Below, in pieces: positions 10,695 to 20,144 of a stretch of DNA of 33,142 nt. The notes beneath the pieces are model-generated. The model was not told the origin of the DNA, did not search any database, and saw only the letters and a program-made list of their open reading frames with translations. Location: contig JANQHV010000170.1 of assembly GCA_028282505.1 (NCBI GenBank), positions 1 through 33,142 of the forward strand. Reading direction: 5' to 3'. The position numbers were made by a program, and so were the translations under genes. The DNA comes from SAR324 cluster bacterium (lineage in GTDB: Bacteria; SAR324; NAC60-12). Numbering within the stretch: the stretch's first letter is position 1; each line of letters starts with the position of its first letter.

Positions 10695-10818
10695 TCTCAT
10701 TACCCATCTTTTATTGCTTTGATCCTCACATTTTTCTAAAGGCTCTTTATAATTTCAAGGGCTTTTTAGCCTTCAATTCTTAGTTTAAACAATGAAGGTA
10801 TTGAATTTATAGAATAAA

Positions 10819-10830
10819 ACTACTAGTAGT
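10819..10830. promoter_or_regulatory. Perfect 12-bp palindrome ACTACTAGTAGT
   Basis: This lies in the 488-bp gene-free stretch 10644-11131. It shares the ACTACT/AGTAGT half-sites with the arms of the inverted repeat at 10361-10420. It is a possible operator; no partner is known. Confidence 0.25.
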
Positions 10831-10855
10831 ATAACAACTTTGTTTTGATGGATTT

Positions 10856-10966
10856 ATACCAAGTTGTGTTTAAAAAAGTGGCAATACTTTTAATTCTTCT
10901 CCCTGGGGAGAGGACTAAGGTGAGGGGATAAAAATGCTTGTCACTTTTTTAAACGCAACTTGGTAT
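10856..10966. mobile_element. MITE-like 111-bp inverted-repeat element
   Basis: Two 29-nt arms (10856-10884, beginning ATACCAAGTTG, and 10938-10966, ending CAACTTGGTAT) are complementary at 27 positions, and the two exceptions would be G-U pairs in RNA. The 53-nt centre holds CTCCCTGGGGAG and a GGTGAGGGG run and has no open frame. A TTA triplet flanks both ends if the element is taken as TACC...GGTA, a possible target duplication. The last 15 nt recur beside IS1 debris at 22559-22573. It is non-coding, probably moved in trans, and lies 166 bp upstream of the hybrid kinase. I see no other gene in 10644-11131. Confidence 0.75.
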
Positions 10967-11131
10967 TAGCAGGATGGAATAAGTGAAGCGTTGCCATAAG
11001 AGCTTTTCTGAAAGAATCTTTGCACCATTAGAAAAAATAAGGTAGTTAAGCATAAGTTCTTAAAACCTGTTTGGAAAAGATAGTTCATTGCAAAAAATCG
11101 ATCTCGTTGAGCGCATTTTTGAGAAAAATTC

Positions 11132-13837
11132 ATGAAAATGACCTTGAGCTTTAAAATAAATGGAATTGTTTGTCTGGTGGTGACCTGCATCTTATTGATT
11201 TCTGGAGCTTATGAAGTGAATCAGGTGCAATCTCAGTTGGAAGCTGAACTCCACAAAGAACTATCAGACATTTCAGAACGTGTGGGCAATAGCCTAGTCT
11301 ACCCAATCTGGTCCCTTGATGAAGAGGCAACGGGTGAATTGATTCGTGCAGAAATGGGAAATAAAAATGTTTCTGCCATCATTGTCCAATACACACATGA
11401 TGATACGATCTTTGGTAAAATGAGGACCCCCCAATGGTCCCTGACTGATGTCAACCAATTGGTTCCGATTCCTTCTTTCATTCATCAGAAGTTTCCTCTT
11501 TATAATAAAAAGAAGAAACTAGGAACGGTAGAAGTCCATCTGACCGATAAATTCATGGGGGAACAAATTAAAAAAGAGATAGCCAAAGTAGCTACCAGAG
11601 TGATTGTCTTGCTCATTGCTATTTTACCAATTTTAGCAGTACTATTGCAGTTTCTTATTATTCACCCCATCAAAGCCCTGACTCAAAACGCAGAAATTAT
11701 CTCTGCTGGCAATTTAGAAGAATCATTGGAAACCATCCGAAGAGATGAATTGGGCATTTTGGCAAGAAGTTTTGCAAAAATGCAACAGGCCATTCGTATA
11801 AAAATGAATGAACTCCAGGCAAGTGAGCTGCGTTTACGGCAAGTCTTTGATCTGGTGCCTTTTCCCATTTTTGCAAAAGACGATCAAGGAAAATTTCTAT
11901 TGGTCAATTCTGCAACTGCCAGGCTTTATAATGCACAGGAAGAAGAGCTGCTGGGTAAGCACCAGTTAGAAGTACATCAACAGCCAGAAGAAGTTGCCAA
12001 ATTTTTACAGGACGATCAGGAAGTCATTGAAAGTGGGCAAAGCAAAAAGATTCTAGGCGAGATTTTTGTCGACCATCGGGGACAAGAACACATACTTCAG
12101 ATACATAAGATGCCCTTTGACCTGCCTGAAGGGAAAGCAGCCCTGGGAATTGCGGTTGATGTGACTGAGCTTAAAAGGACCAGTGAGGCCCTGAACCAAT
12201 TGAATCAACAGTTGGAAGAACGAGTCAAACAAAGGACGGCTGAACTGGAGGAGGCAAAAGAAGAAGCAGAGAAAAATGCAGAAACCCTCAATATATACGC
12301 CAGAGAAATGGAACTCAAAAATGTAGAATTGGAAAAGGCACGACAAGACGCCGATGCTGCCAACAAAGCAAAAAGTCAGTTTTTGGCCAACATGAGTCAT
12401 GAGATCCGTACCCCGATGAATGCGATTCTGGGTTTTACGGAATTGCTGAATCGACAAATCTCAGACACACTCCAAAAGGAATACCTTGATTCAATCCAGG
12501 CCAGTGGAAGATCCCTCCTCACGCTAATCAACGATATTCTAGATCTTTCCAAGGTAGAAGCTGGTAAACTGGAATTGGAATACAATGTATTCAATCCCCA
12601 TATTGTTTTTGAAGAGATGCAACAGATTTTTTCTCATAAACTTACAGAGAAAGGACTGGATTTTCAAATTAACATTGATCCAGAGCTTCCCAATGCTTTA
12701 TTATTGGATGAAGTCCGGTTACGCCAGATCTTATTGAACCTTGTGGGAAATGCTGTAAAATTCACGGAATCAGGATATATCAGGTTGTCTGTGAGCAAAC
12801 AATCTACGAAAATGGATCACAGTCAGATTAATTTGAATTTTTCTGTAGAGGACACCGGAATTGGCATCCCTGAAGACCAACTGGGTGCCATTTTTAGGGC
12901 TTTTCAGCAACAAAAGGGACAGGATATCAATGATTATGGTGGAACGGGGCTGGGATTGACGATCACAAAACGTCTGGTAGAAATGATGGGAGGACGTATT
13001 TTTGCAACGTCACAATTAGGCGTTGGCAGTCGTTTTCATGTTGTCCTTGAAAAAGTTGATGTTGCTGTTTCTGTCGATCCACAGGAATCTCAGAAAACAG
13101 CAATGGATGTCGATTTGGTTCAGTTTAAACCCGCCACTATTCTAATCGTCGATGACATTGAAACCAATCGCAAGTTGGTCAAAGAGTTCCTCAAACCCTA
13201 TGATTTCGATTTGCTAGAAGCAGAAAATGGAGAAGATGCCGTGCTTATGGGAAGGGCACATGCTCCAGACTTAATTCTCATGGATATCAAAATGCCTGTT
13301 TTGAATGGCGAGGAAGCTACCAAACTTCTCAAGGCTGATGCAAATACCCAAAATATCCCGGTTATTGCATTAACAGCGGCAGGAATGAAACAGGCAGAAA
13401 ATGATTTTTTAAAAGTATGTGATGGATTTTTGAGAAAACCAGTCAATCGCGTTCAGTTAATCCGGCTAGTATCCAGCTTCTTGGAACATCACTACCATGG
13501 GGATTCCTTAACTGAAGCTAAATCCACTGAAGAACCAACAGCTAAAGAAGCTTTGCTGCCTCAATTTAATGACCAACAACGACTGTTAGAGTTGCACCAC
13601 ATTCTGGAAGAGGAATCAGTAAGATGGGAAATGTTGCGTCAAGTACTCGTTATTCCAGATATTCAACAAGCCGCAATAGAAGTGGCTGAATTGGGTTTAA
13701 AATTTGAATATCCCGCTTTAGAGAAGTGGGGGCAGGACGTGCATGCTCAAGCCAGCAGGTTCGACATTGAAACCATGCAGAACACGATGATGCGCTTTCC
13801 TGAATTTCTGAAAACGATTCGTACCCTTTTGAGATGA
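11132..13837 (+). CDS. Membrane hybrid histidine kinase (sensor-HAMP-PAS-HisKA-HATPase-REC)
   Basis: A 901-residue inner-membrane sensor. TM1 is about residues 7-27, the periplasmic sensor about 28-150, TM2 about 152-175, and a HAMP follows to about 230. A PAS domain ([20 protein letters not shown]) and a coiled coil (about 345-410) precede the HisKA with phospho-accepting H423 ([16 protein letters not shown]). The ATPase shows [17 protein letters not shown] and [11 protein letters not shown]. The receiver (about 665-785) has D718 in LILMDIKMP. The last 100 residues form a helical tail that may be a degenerate phosphotransfer module. It is followed by a receiver-kinase and CheB on the same strand. 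The signal is not deducible. Confidence 0.92.
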   Translation: MKMTLSFKINGIVCLVVTCILLISGAYEVNQVQSQLEAELHKELSDISERVGNSLVYPIWSLDEEATGELIRAEMGNKNVSAIIVQYTHDDTIFGKMRTPQWSLTDVNQLVPIPSFIHQKFPLYNKKKKLGTVEVHLTDKFMGEQIKKEIAKVATRVIVLLIAILPILAVLLQFLIIHPIKALTQNAEIISAGNLEESLETIRRDELGILARSFAKMQQAIRIKMNELQASELRLRQVFDLVPFPIFAKDDQGKFLLVNSATARLYNAQEEELLGKHQLEVHQQPEEVAKFLQDDQEVIESGQSKKILGEIFVDHRGQEHILQIHKMPFDLPEGKAALGIAVDVTELKRTSEALNQLNQQLEERVKQRTAELEEAKEEAEKNAETLNIYAREMELKNVELEKARQDADAANKAKSQFLANMSHEIRTPMNAILGFTELLNRQISDTLQKEYLDSIQASGRSLLTLINDILDLSKVEAGKLELEYNVFNPHIVFEEMQQIFSHKLTEKGLDFQINIDPELPNALLLDEVRLRQILLNLVGNAVKFTESGYIRLSVSKQSTKMDHSQINLNFSVEDTGIGIPEDQLGAIFRAFQQQKGQDINDYGGTGLGLTITKRLVEMMGGRIFATSQLGVGSRFHVVLEKVDVAVSVDPQESQKTAMDVDLVQFKPATILIVDDIETNRKLVKEFLKPYDFDLLEAENGEDAVLMGRAHAPDLILMDIKMPVLNGEEATKLLKADANTQNIPVIALTAAGMKQAENDFLKVCDGFLRKPVNRVQLIRLVSSFLEHHYHGDSLTEAKSTEEPTAKEALLPQFNDQQRLLELHHILEEESVRWEMLRQVLVIPDIQQAAIEVAELGLKFEYPALEKWGQDVHAQASRFDIETMQNTMMRFPEFLKTIRTLLR

Positions 13838-13880
13838 AAATATAGAACGATTTATCTTAAGCAGGAGGAGAAAGGCTAAG

Positions 13881-14972
13881 ATGAGAGACAGGCATGTTTT
13901 GATCGTTGATGATAACCCTAAAAACATTCAGATGTTGGGACAAATGCTCAGTGAGCAGGGCTACAAGCTGGTGATCGCCACCAATGGCGTGGAAGCCTTG
14001 AAAGCAGCAGAAACGGTGCAACCCGATTTGATTTTACTGGACGTGATGATGCCCGTCATGGATGGATTTGAGGCATGTAAAAAACTGAAAGAATCGGAAA
14101 ACACTAAAAAGATTCCCGTAATTTTCTTAACAGCTAAAAACGAAACTGAAGATGTGATCAAAGGATTTGAACTGGGAGCCGTTGATTATGTCACCAAACC
14201 ATTTAATTCTAATGAACTGCTGGCCAGGGTTTCTACCCATTTGGAGTTGAAATTGAGCAAAGAAACAATTCTTCAACAAAGTGAAGAGCGCGAAGAAATG
14301 CTTCATATCCTTTGTCATGACTTGAGCAACCCCATCTGGGCAGCACAAACCGGCCTACAATTTTCCAGGAATACGGAAGAATTATTCCAACGCAAAGATA
14401 ATATCATCTCTGTCTTACAACACGCCTGTAATATCATTAAGCTTGTCAGGACACTCCGAGCAATCAGTACCGGAAAACATAATATCACACTGAACAAAGT
14501 GAATTTGAAGCATAGCATCAATCAATCCCTGAGCATGCTCCAATATCAATTGAAAGAAAAAAACATTTCTCCTGCAGTTCACATTAGCCCTTCTCTTTAT
14601 GTAAAAGTCGAGGAAACTTCTTTTATCAATTCAGTACTCAACAACATTCTCACCAATGCTATCAAATTTTCTTTTGAAGGGGACTCTATCACGCTTGAAG
14701 CAGAAGAAAGAAACAATATGATTGTTCTTTCTATCAGAGACTATGGCATCGGTATGTCTCCAGAACTCATAGACAAACTATTTGCTGTCAATCAGGAAAC
14801 CACCCGCTACGGAACAAATGGAGAGAAAGGGACAGGATTTGGGATGCCACTCGTCCAAGGTTTTGTCACTATGTATGGCGGTTCGATTGAGGTCTTGTCT
14901 GAAGAGAAATCAGAAGATTCAGCCGATCACGGAACAACGATCCGAATCAATCTGCAATCCCATACTTCTTGA
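13881..14972 (+). CDS. Receiver-histidine kinase (REC-HisKA-HATPase)
   Basis: A 363-residue cytosolic protein with the receiver at the N-terminus: [16 protein letters not shown], phospho-Asp D54 in [13 protein letters not shown] and the conserved Lys in VTKPF. It is followed by a HisKA with H146 in [14 protein letters not shown] and an ATPase with an N-box ([11 protein letters not shown]) and G boxes ([19 protein letters not shown]). It has no output DNA-binding domain, so it probably relays phosphate within the pathway of the upstream hybrid kinase, 43 bp away on the same strand. GGAGGAG and AAAGG stand before ATG 13881. Confidence 0.9.
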   Translation: MRDRHVLIVDDNPKNIQMLGQMLSEQGYKLVIATNGVEALKAAETVQPDLILLDVMMPVMDGFEACKKLKESENTKKIPVIFLTAKNETEDVIKGFELGAVDYVTKPFNSNELLARVSTHLELKLSKETILQQSEEREEMLHILCHDLSNPIWAAQTGLQFSRNTEELFQRKDNIISVLQHACNIIKLVRTLRAISTGKHNITLNKVNLKHSINQSLSMLQYQLKEKNISPAVHISPSLYVKVEETSFINSVLNNILTNAIKFSFEGDSITLEAEERNNMIVLSIRDYGIGMSPELIDKLFAVNQETTRYGTNGEKGTGFGMPLVQGFVTMYGGSIEVLSEEKSEDSADHGTTIRINLQSHTS

Positions 14973-15163
14973 TTTGTCGATACAACGTAGAAGGGCATGC
15001 ACTGACGATTCCACTTCAATTTTACCTCATTTTACGGTACTTTGTGTTTTTGCTTAACAGGGGGAGATTTTGTGTTCTTGAGCAGTGTTTGTTTGAAATA
15101 TGTTTTAAATATTCAAGGACTTATCAAAAAATATTCAAAATCTCGCATTTTAATGAAGTAAAG

Positions 15164-16249
15164 ATGACGGGTAAAATTAAGGTATTGATTGTGGACGACT
15201 CGGCAGTGGTTCGCCAAACCCTTTGTGACATTCTGGAATCGGACCCCAGGATTCATGTGATGGCTACCGCATCCGACCCCTTTGTTGCAGCACAACGGTT
15301 ACGAGAAGAAGTGCCGGATGTGATTACTCTCGATGTCGAAATGCCACGGATGGATGGTATTACTTTTTTGAAAAAAATCATGAGTCAACATCCAATTCCT
15401 GTTGTGATGTGTTCGAGCTTGACTGAGCAAGGGTCAGAAACGGCACTGCGTGCTATCGAATATGGTGCCGTCGAGATCATTCAAAAACCAAAGTTGGGCA
15501 CCAAACAATTTTTACAAGAATCCAAAGTCACTATCTGTGACACGGTCATTGCGGCTGCAATGACACGAGCGAAGCGTGTTATTAAAAAGCCAGAACCGAT
15601 CAAAGTTGCTAAAAAACTCACAGCGGACGCCATGTTGGCGAAATCGACCCCGAATCGTGCCATGGCTCGCACAACAGAAACCGTTGTCATGGTAGGCGCT
15701 TCCACGGGAGGAACTGAAGCCTTGAAAACATTTCTTGAAGCACTTCCTGCAGATACTCCAGGGATTGTGATCGTACAACACATGCCGGGTAATTTCACAA
15801 CAGCCTTTGCAGAGCGTTTGAATCAATCATGTGCCATTACTGTCAAGGAAGCCTCTAATGATGACAGTGTCCTACGGGGACAAGCCTTGATTGCTCCTGG
15901 GGACTACCATACACTGCTCAAGCGGAGTGGTTCCCGTTACTATGTTGAGGTGAAACCAGGACCATTGGTCAGTCGCCATCGTCCTTCTGTGGATGTCTTG
16001 TTTCGCTCGGCCTCCCGTTATGCTGGAAAGAATGCTCTGGGAGTGATCATGACAGGCATGGGAGATGATGGTGCCAAAGGCTTACTGGAAATGAAAGAGG
16101 CAGGAGCCACCACCATTGCTCAAAATGAAGCCTCCTGTGTGGTCTTTGGCATGCCTAAAGAAGCGATCAAGCTGGGAGCAGCCGATCATGTCCTTTCGCT
16201 GCATGCAATTGCTCCAGAGGTCATCCGACTGGCACATGCGAGAGGATAA
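15164..16249 (+). CDS. cheB: CheB: chemotaxis response regulator protein-glutamate methylesterase
   Basis: Removes methyl groups from receptor glutamates, resetting chemoreceptors. The N-terminal receiver ([16 protein letters not shown]57 in [11 protein letters not shown], Lys in IIQKP) is joined by a linker to a C-terminal methylesterase with triad S180 ([10 protein letters not shown]), H206 (VQHMPGNF) and D302 (GMGDDGAKG). The 361-residue length fits the family. I chose ATG 15164 because the usual CheB N-terminus starts there; the frame is open further upstream, but that stretch resembles no protein. No CheR, CheA or receptor gene is in the window, so it may serve a distant cluster. It converges on the GGDEF-EAL gene with a 16-bp gap. 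Confidence 0.93.
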   Translation: MTGKIKVLIVDDSAVVRQTLCDILESDPRIHVMATASDPFVAAQRLREEVPDVITLDVEMPRMDGITFLKKIMSQHPIPVVMCSSLTEQGSETALRAIEYGAVEIIQKPKLGTKQFLQESKVTICDTVIAAAMTRAKRVIKKPEPIKVAKKLTADAMLAKSTPNRAMARTTETVVMVGASTGGTEALKTFLEALPADTPGIVIVQHMPGNFTTAFAERLNQSCAITVKEASNDDSVLRGQALIAPGDYHTLLKRSGSRYYVEVKPGPLVSRHRPSVDVLFRSASRYAGKNALGVIMTGMGDDGAKGLLEMKEAGATTIAQNEASCVVFGMPKEAIKLGAADHVLSLHAIAPEVIRLAHARG

Positions 16250-16265
16250 CAAAAGATAGGACATA

Positions 16266-17672
16266 TCAGTCAGGTTTAGGGAGGTCTGCCTTGGGGGCAG
16301 AAAATAAGTATCCTTGAGAAAAATGGATTCCGATGTCTTCAATCACTTGCTGAATTGCCTCATTTTCTACAAATTCAGCCACCACTTCCGCTCCGATACG
16401 AGTTGCCAGATCATAAACATTTTCTACAATGATTCGGCTTTTTTTGTCGGTGGCCAGATTCTTAATAAATCGAGCATCGATTTTAATAAAATCAGGCTCA
16501 AAGTTGAGCAACCGACCGATGTTCGATTGCTCTGCACCAAAATCATCAATAGCAATTTTGCACCCTTTGGTCTTTAAAGTGTGTAAAAATTGCAGGATGA
16601 TGTCCGATTCCAATGAACCAATCCCTTCCAGTATTTCGAACGTGACTCGCTGTGGATCAATTCGGTTCCCTTCAAATTGAAACAGGATATATTCGAGCAT
16701 GGATTCATCCAGCAGATCTTGCTCCGTCAAGTTCAAGGAAAAGTCATAAGTATAAGGAGCCATCGCTTCACAGCTTTTCATAATCATGATTTTAGTGGCT
16801 CTACTCAGTTGGTGGCCTTGTTCCAAAGCTTTGATGAAAAAGAAAGGAGACAACACCTTTTCTCCCGACTGTAAACGAATCAAGCACTCAAATTTATGAA
16901 TTTTTTGGTAATGAGGACTGCATCTCCGGTTATCCCGAATTCCTTGGAATACAGGGAAAAAAAGATTTTTTTCAAATGCTTCACTAACTGTTTTGGATTC
17001 TTCTAAACCTTTTAGAAATTGTTCTTGAGAATCCAGTTCTTCACTATAGACGAGCGTCTTTTTTGTTTTTTTAGCCTCCTCCAGGGTAATGTAGACATGA
17101 CGGATGGGATCGCCCAAAGCCAAATCTGTCAGACTGAATAAAAGAGCGGGAACAATCCTGGTATTTTGATACATAATGTGGATGGTATCCAGGTATTCTC
17201 TGATTTTTTCAGTCAACTCAAAACCTTCATCAGTGCTATCTTTAATCAGAATGGCAAATTCTGACCTCCAACAGCGGTACAATTGATAATCTTTGATGAG
17301 GAACTTCTGGAGATGTCGAATGATTTGAATCACCGTTTCGTTTCCTGCTTCAAAACCGAGGGCGTCATTGATCTTTCCAATATTATCCAGTTTGAAATAA
17401 ATCAAGGTGCCTTTTTTTTGAACTTCCAGATCATCTGTCAACTTATTCTGATTCCAGCAACCTGTTAAACGATCTGTCGTGGCTTCAATTTTCAATTCTG
17501 CTACCAGCGCAGCAACTTTTTGCGCTTCTATCAGCTTCATTTTTGTTTTTCGGAGATCTTCCTGAAAACGAGCAATTTCCTGGTCACGCTCTTTCAGGGT
17601 TGTGCGAACGGTTTCCAATTCTGAGTGCAAAGTCTGAATCTGCTCTTCTGGACTAGTTGCTTTCATCTGCAT
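16266..17672 (-). CDS. Degenerate-GGDEF / EAL protein, likely c-di-GMP phosphodiesterase
   Basis: A 468-residue soluble protein. Residues 8-60 form a coiled coil. Residues 62-190 are a GGDEF fold whose signature has decayed to WRSEF (135-139), so it should not make c-di-GMP and may be regulatory. Residues about 230-465 are an EAL domain with E-C-L in place of E-A-L (FECLIRL). Other catalytic positions remain: N in DFSLNLTEQ, E in EILEG, DD in IAIDDFGAEQSN, K in FIKID, E in VAEFVEN and Q in QGYLF. The phosphodiesterase may therefore be active. It lacks membrane segments. It is convergent with cheB, but a direct link is not shown. Confidence 0.88.
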   Translation of the reverse strand: MQMKATSPEEQIQTLHSELETVRTTLKERDQEIARFQEDLRKTKMKLIEAQKVAALVAELKIEATTDRLTGCWNQNKLTDDLEVQKKGTLIYFKLDNIGKINDALGFEAGNETVIQIIRHLQKFLIKDYQLYRCWRSEFAILIKDSTDEGFELTEKIREYLDTIHIMYQNTRIVPALLFSLTDLALGDPIRHVYITLEEAKKTKKTLVYSEELDSQEQFLKGLEESKTVSEAFEKNLFFPVFQGIRDNRRCSPHYQKIHKFECLIRLQSGEKVLSPFFFIKALEQGHQLSRATKIMIMKSCEAMAPYTYDFSLNLTEQDLLDESMLEYILFQFEGNRIDPQRVTFEILEGIGSLESDIILQFLHTLKTKGCKIAIDDFGAEQSNIGRLLNFEPDFIKIDARFIKNLATDKKSRIIVENVYDLATRIGAEVVAEFVENEAIQQVIEDIGIHFSQGYLFSAPKADLPKPD

Positions 17673-17748
17673 ATTTTTAAAGAAGTTGGGAGCTACAACA
17701 ACAATAAATAATAGAAGTCATATATAATTAGATGCAAATAGATGACCA

Positions 17749-18435
17749 CTATACAATAGTATGTTTCAAAATATCCAGTCCTTCTACGTAACCTTCAATT
17801 TCATCACCAGGAGAAATAGAGCCTACCCCAGCAGGAGTTCCTGTAAAAATCAAGTCTCCAGGTACCAGGGAAAATAACTTGGAAAGGGCATCAATCACTT
17901 CGGGAATACTCCAAACCATGTCTTCAATATAGCCATGCTGCTGCATATCACCATTCACTTTGAGCCAGATTTCTCCTTTTTCCAGATGTCCTACTTTTTC
18001 GACAGGATGAATTGCCGTGATTGGAGCCGATTGATCAAAAGCTTTGGCCACATCCCAGGGTTGCCCCAACTTTTTTGCTTGAGCTTGTAAATCACGACGT
18101 GTCAAATCATTGCCAACAGCATAACCGAAAATAACATCCTTAGCATTCTCTGTAGAGATATTGGTGACTTCTTTGCCAATCGCCACGACCAACTCCACTT
18201 CATGATGCAAGTTTTCAGTTCCACGAGGATAAGGGACTTTCTCCCCATTGGCAACAATCGCATCTGCGGGTTTCGTGAAAAAACAGGGGGGCTCTCTCTT
18301 GGGGTCACTGCCCATCTCTCTGGCATGAGCCGCATAATTTCGCCCCACACAATAAATCCGATGTACTGGAAAACGTGAGGATTGTCCCACAACTTCAATC
18401 GTGGGAATTTCAAATGCAGGGATTGCATATTCCAT
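17749..18435 (-). CDS. Fumarylacetoacetate hydrolase (FAH) family protein
   Basis: A 228-residue cytosolic hydrolase or decarboxylase of the short FAH family (acylpyruvase / fumarylpyruvate hydrolase type). Seen are YCVGRNYAAHAREMG, the metal-binding acidic segment LHHEVELVVAIG, GYAVGNDLTRRDLQ with the following K-aspartate region, and the C-terminal LIFTGTPAGVGSISPGD, all typical of the fold. AGGAGG stands 7 bases before ATG 18435. It lies 22 bp behind moaB on the same strand, so the two are probably cotranscribed. The exact substrate cannot be read from sequence, and the moaB pairing does not indicate one. Confidence 0.88.
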   Translation of the reverse strand: MEYAIPAFEIPTIEVVGQSSRFPVHRIYCVGRNYAAHAREMGSDPKREPPCFFTKPADAIVANGEKVPYPRGTENLHHEVELVVAIGKEVTNISTENAKDVIFGYAVGNDLTRRDLQAQAKKLGQPWDVAKAFDQSAPITAIHPVEKVGHLEKGEIWLKVNGDMQQHGYIEDMVWSIPEVIDALSKLFSLVPGDLIFTGTPAGVGSISPGDEIEGYVEGLDILKHTIV

Positions 18436-18457
18436 TTTAAACCTCCTTTGGTGATTG

Positions 18458-18979
18458 TTAGCGTTCTTTTAAGCGAGGAATGAGTTCTGCAAAATTACAG
18501 GGACGATGTCGGTAATCCAATTGGTCTTTGAGAATTTTATCCCATCCCGTGCGACACGCGCCAGAAGAACCTGGCAGACAAAAGATATAAGTTCCATTGC
18601 TCACTCCTGCAACTGCTCTCGACTGAACCGTTGATGTATGAATTTCCTGAAATGAGATGGAACGAAACAATTCGCCAAATCCTTCAATCTCCTTATCAAA
18701 CAATGGTAAAATTGCCTCTGGTGTGCCATCTCTACCTGTTAAACCAGTCCCCCCTGTTGTAATTATCACATCAATGCCATCATTGGCAATCCAGCGTGAT
18801 ACAATTTCACGAATTTTGTACTTATCGTCTGGAACGATGCACTTTTCTATGAGAACATGCCCAACTTCCTTGAGTCGGCTGACCAAGGTCTGCCCCGAAG
18901 TGTCGTTTTCTTCAGTACGTGTATCGGAAATGGTTAATATGGAAATATGTAAGGGTAAGAATTCCTTTTTGACTTCCAT
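18458..18979 (-). CDS. moaB: Molybdenum cofactor biosynthesis protein MoaB
   Basis: A MoaB/MogA-type molybdopterin adenylyltransferase-fold protein of 173 residues, the usual length. The nucleotide/molybdopterin motif TTGGTGLTGRDGTPEAI and the start LHISILTISDTRTEENDTSG are diagnostic, and the PGSSGACRTGWDKIL segment near the C-terminus also matches. It heads a two-gene unit with the FAH protein and diverges from the selenoprotein gene. No other molybdenum cofactor genes are in the window. Confidence 0.92.
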   Translation of the reverse strand: MEVKKEFLPLHISILTISDTRTEENDTSGQTLVSRLKEVGHVLIEKCIVPDDKYKIREIVSRWIANDGIDVIITTGGTGLTGRDGTPEAILPLFDKEIEGFGELFRSISFQEIHTSTVQSRAVAGVSNGTYIFCLPGSSGACRTGWDKILKDQLDYRHRPCNFAELIPRLKER

Positions 18980-19052
18980 GATTTTCCCTTTCTTGTAAAA
19001 TGACGGTCGAATTTTTCAATCAAAGTAAATAACTTTTTAATCGTCTAATAAT

Positions 19053-19082
19053 TTGGCAGCCATTGCCAGTTTAAATTACAAT
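19053..19082 (+). promoter_or_regulatory. Candidate sigma70 promoter of selenoprotein gene
   Basis: TTGGCA (19053-19058), an 18-bp spacer and TACAAT (19077-19082), each 5 of 6 to consensus. The predicted start site would fall close to the AAGGAG ribosome site at 19089, which is tight. An inverted TGGCA/TGCCA pair overlaps the -35 box. Confidence 0.35.
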
Positions 19083-19102
19083 TCTTTGAAGGAGTAGATC
19101 AG

Positions 19103-19441
19103 ATGAAAATTGAGTGGATGTATTTTCGTAAAGGTTGAACATCCTGCAAAAAAGCACAAGAGTTTCTTGATGCAAAGCAGGTCGAGGTGCAAACAGTTGT
19201 TGATGCACGCAAAGAAAGGTTCGATTCCACAGCAGCCTGGGATTTATTAAAAGAAGCCTCAAAGATTACTGCGGCGAAAGGAAAAAAAGTGGCTCCCTTT
19301 GATCCCAAAACCGAGGAAAAGGAGGAAATACTCTCCAATGTGATGGGTCCCAGCGGCAACTTGAGAGCCCCCACCCTGAAAATCGGAAATCAGTTCATTG
19401 TTGGATTCCATCCAGATTTGTATGAGGAATGTATTGAATAG
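19103..19441 (+). CDS. ArsC/thioredoxin-like selenoprotein with in-frame TGA (Sec)
   Basis: A 112-residue protein read from ATG 19103 (AAGGAG 8 bases upstream) through an in-frame TGA at codon 12 (19136-19138) to TAG 19441. The TGA stands where the first redox Cys of an ArsC/Spx-type thioredoxin fold belongs: FRKG-Sec-TSCKKAQEFL, a UxxC motif. Downstream the frame is coherent with the family, including GNLRAPTLKIGNQFIVGFHP with the cis-Pro after RAP. A hairpin 22 nt after the TGA has bacterial SECIS geometry. Conventional gene finding would call only an in-frame internal start at 19187 and lose the active site. The expected role is cytosolic thiol/selenol redox; arsenate reduction itself is not shown. 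A Cys-to-TGA pseudogene is the alternative but does not explain the hairpin. Confidence 0.85.
19143..19181 (+). promoter_or_regulatory. Bacterial SECIS-like hairpin
   Basis: The outer stem is CCTGC (19143-19147) with GCAGG (19177-19181). The internal loop is AAAAAA/AAA. The inner stem is GCACAAG (19154-19160) with CTTG-A-TGC (one bulged A). The apical loop AGTTT (19161-19165) has G as its second base. The loop starts 22 nt after the TGA, inside the 16-37 nt range described for bacterial SECIS elements. It would recruit SelB-Sec-tRNA. Confidence 0.75.
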
Positions 19442-19539
19442 TTAATCAATAAAATGAATAAGATACATTGCAGACTGGATTGTCCTGTATTTTTTGTTAG
19501 GAAAATAGTTTGCGCTATGTTGATTTCATGATAAAGAAT

Positions 19540-19570
19540 GCACAGAGAATTCTTGCTGAGTTCTCTGTGC
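19540..19570. terminator. Strong hairpin after selenoprotein gene
   Basis: GCACAGAGAA (19540-19549) and TTCTCTGTGC (19561-19570) form a perfect 10-bp stem with an 11-nt loop, 98 bp past the stop. The downstream run is only moderately T-rich (TAAATATTTC), so termination is probable rather than certain. Confidence 0.5.
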
Positions 19571-19582
19571 TAAATATTTCAC

Positions 19583-19595
19583 TCACGCTACGTGA
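19583..19595. promoter_or_regulatory. Short palindrome TCACG-CTA-CGTGA
   Basis: Symmetrical 5-bp arms with a 3-nt centre lie 72 bp before the cytochrome c' start. It is a possible operator for the cytochrome operon; no regulator is assigned. Confidence 0.2.
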
Positions 19596-19667
19596 ACAAA
19601 TAAAGGATAATTTTCTAGCAAAAATTGTTCGCGTAACATCAGTTATTTCATTTTTAATGGAGGAACG

Positions 19668-20132
19668 ATGAATCTTCAAAAAAACATCAAGTATTTTTTA
19701 CTCATCCTTGTTCTTTTTGGAATAGCCTCTCCGTTGCAGGCAGGCAGTGACGAAGATGCCATCACTTACCGTGTACGAGTGATGAAAGGAATTGGTTCAA
19801 ATATGGGGTCCATTGGGGATGTTCTCAAAGGGAAGGTTGACCACAAACAATTGATTGTGCACTATGCCAAAGCGATGAATGAAGCCAGCAAAACGGTCAC
19901 AACGATTTTCAAGCAGGACACACGGACCAGCGCAAAGAAAACCCGTTCTAAGCCAGAGATTTGGACAAAATGGGGAGAATTTGAAGATGCTGCAAAGAAA
20001 TTGGAAGACGAAAGCGCGAAAATGATCGCAGCGGCTCAATCAGGAGATATGGCAAAAATTGGTGCACAGATGAAAGCCCTTGGAGACTCTTGCGGCGATT
20101 GTCATAAGCCTTTTAGAGAGAAAAAGAAATAA
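19668..20132 (+). CDS. Cytochrome c'-type (c-prime) exported haem protein
   Basis: A 154-residue precursor with a signal peptide (hydrophobic LLILVLFGIASPLQA, cleavage probably after QAG or near it). The mature part is a helical bundle typical of cytochrome c'/CytC_2. The single haem site lies at the very C-terminus, CGDCH (C142, C145, H146), as in that family; the partner position at the start of helix A holds RVRVMKGIGSNMGSI. GGAGG precedes ATG 19668. It is periplasmic and may handle NO or transfer electrons. The di-haem cytochrome follows after 12 bp, so the pair is an operon. Confidence 0.85.
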   Translation: MNLQKNIKYFLLILVLFGIASPLQAGSDEDAITYRVRVMKGIGSNMGSIGDVLKGKVDHKQLIVHYAKAMNEASKTVTTIFKQDTRTSAKKTRSKPEIWTKWGEFEDAAKKLEDESAKMIAAAQSGDMAKIGAQMKALGDSCGDCHKPFREKKK

Positions 20133-20144
20133 CGATACTCGACA

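Noticed and set aside
10739-10773. Second terminator (AAGGCT / AGCCTT)
   Set aside because: Only 6-bp arms with a 23-nt loop and no T-tract after the stem.
14969-15163. 65-residue N-terminal extension of CheB
   Set aside because: The stretch is unlike CheB, and the receiver fold begins right after ATG 15164.
18657-18998. 113-codon plus-strand frame opposite moaB
   Set aside because: It lies wholly on the reverse of a clear MoaB gene and shows no family features.
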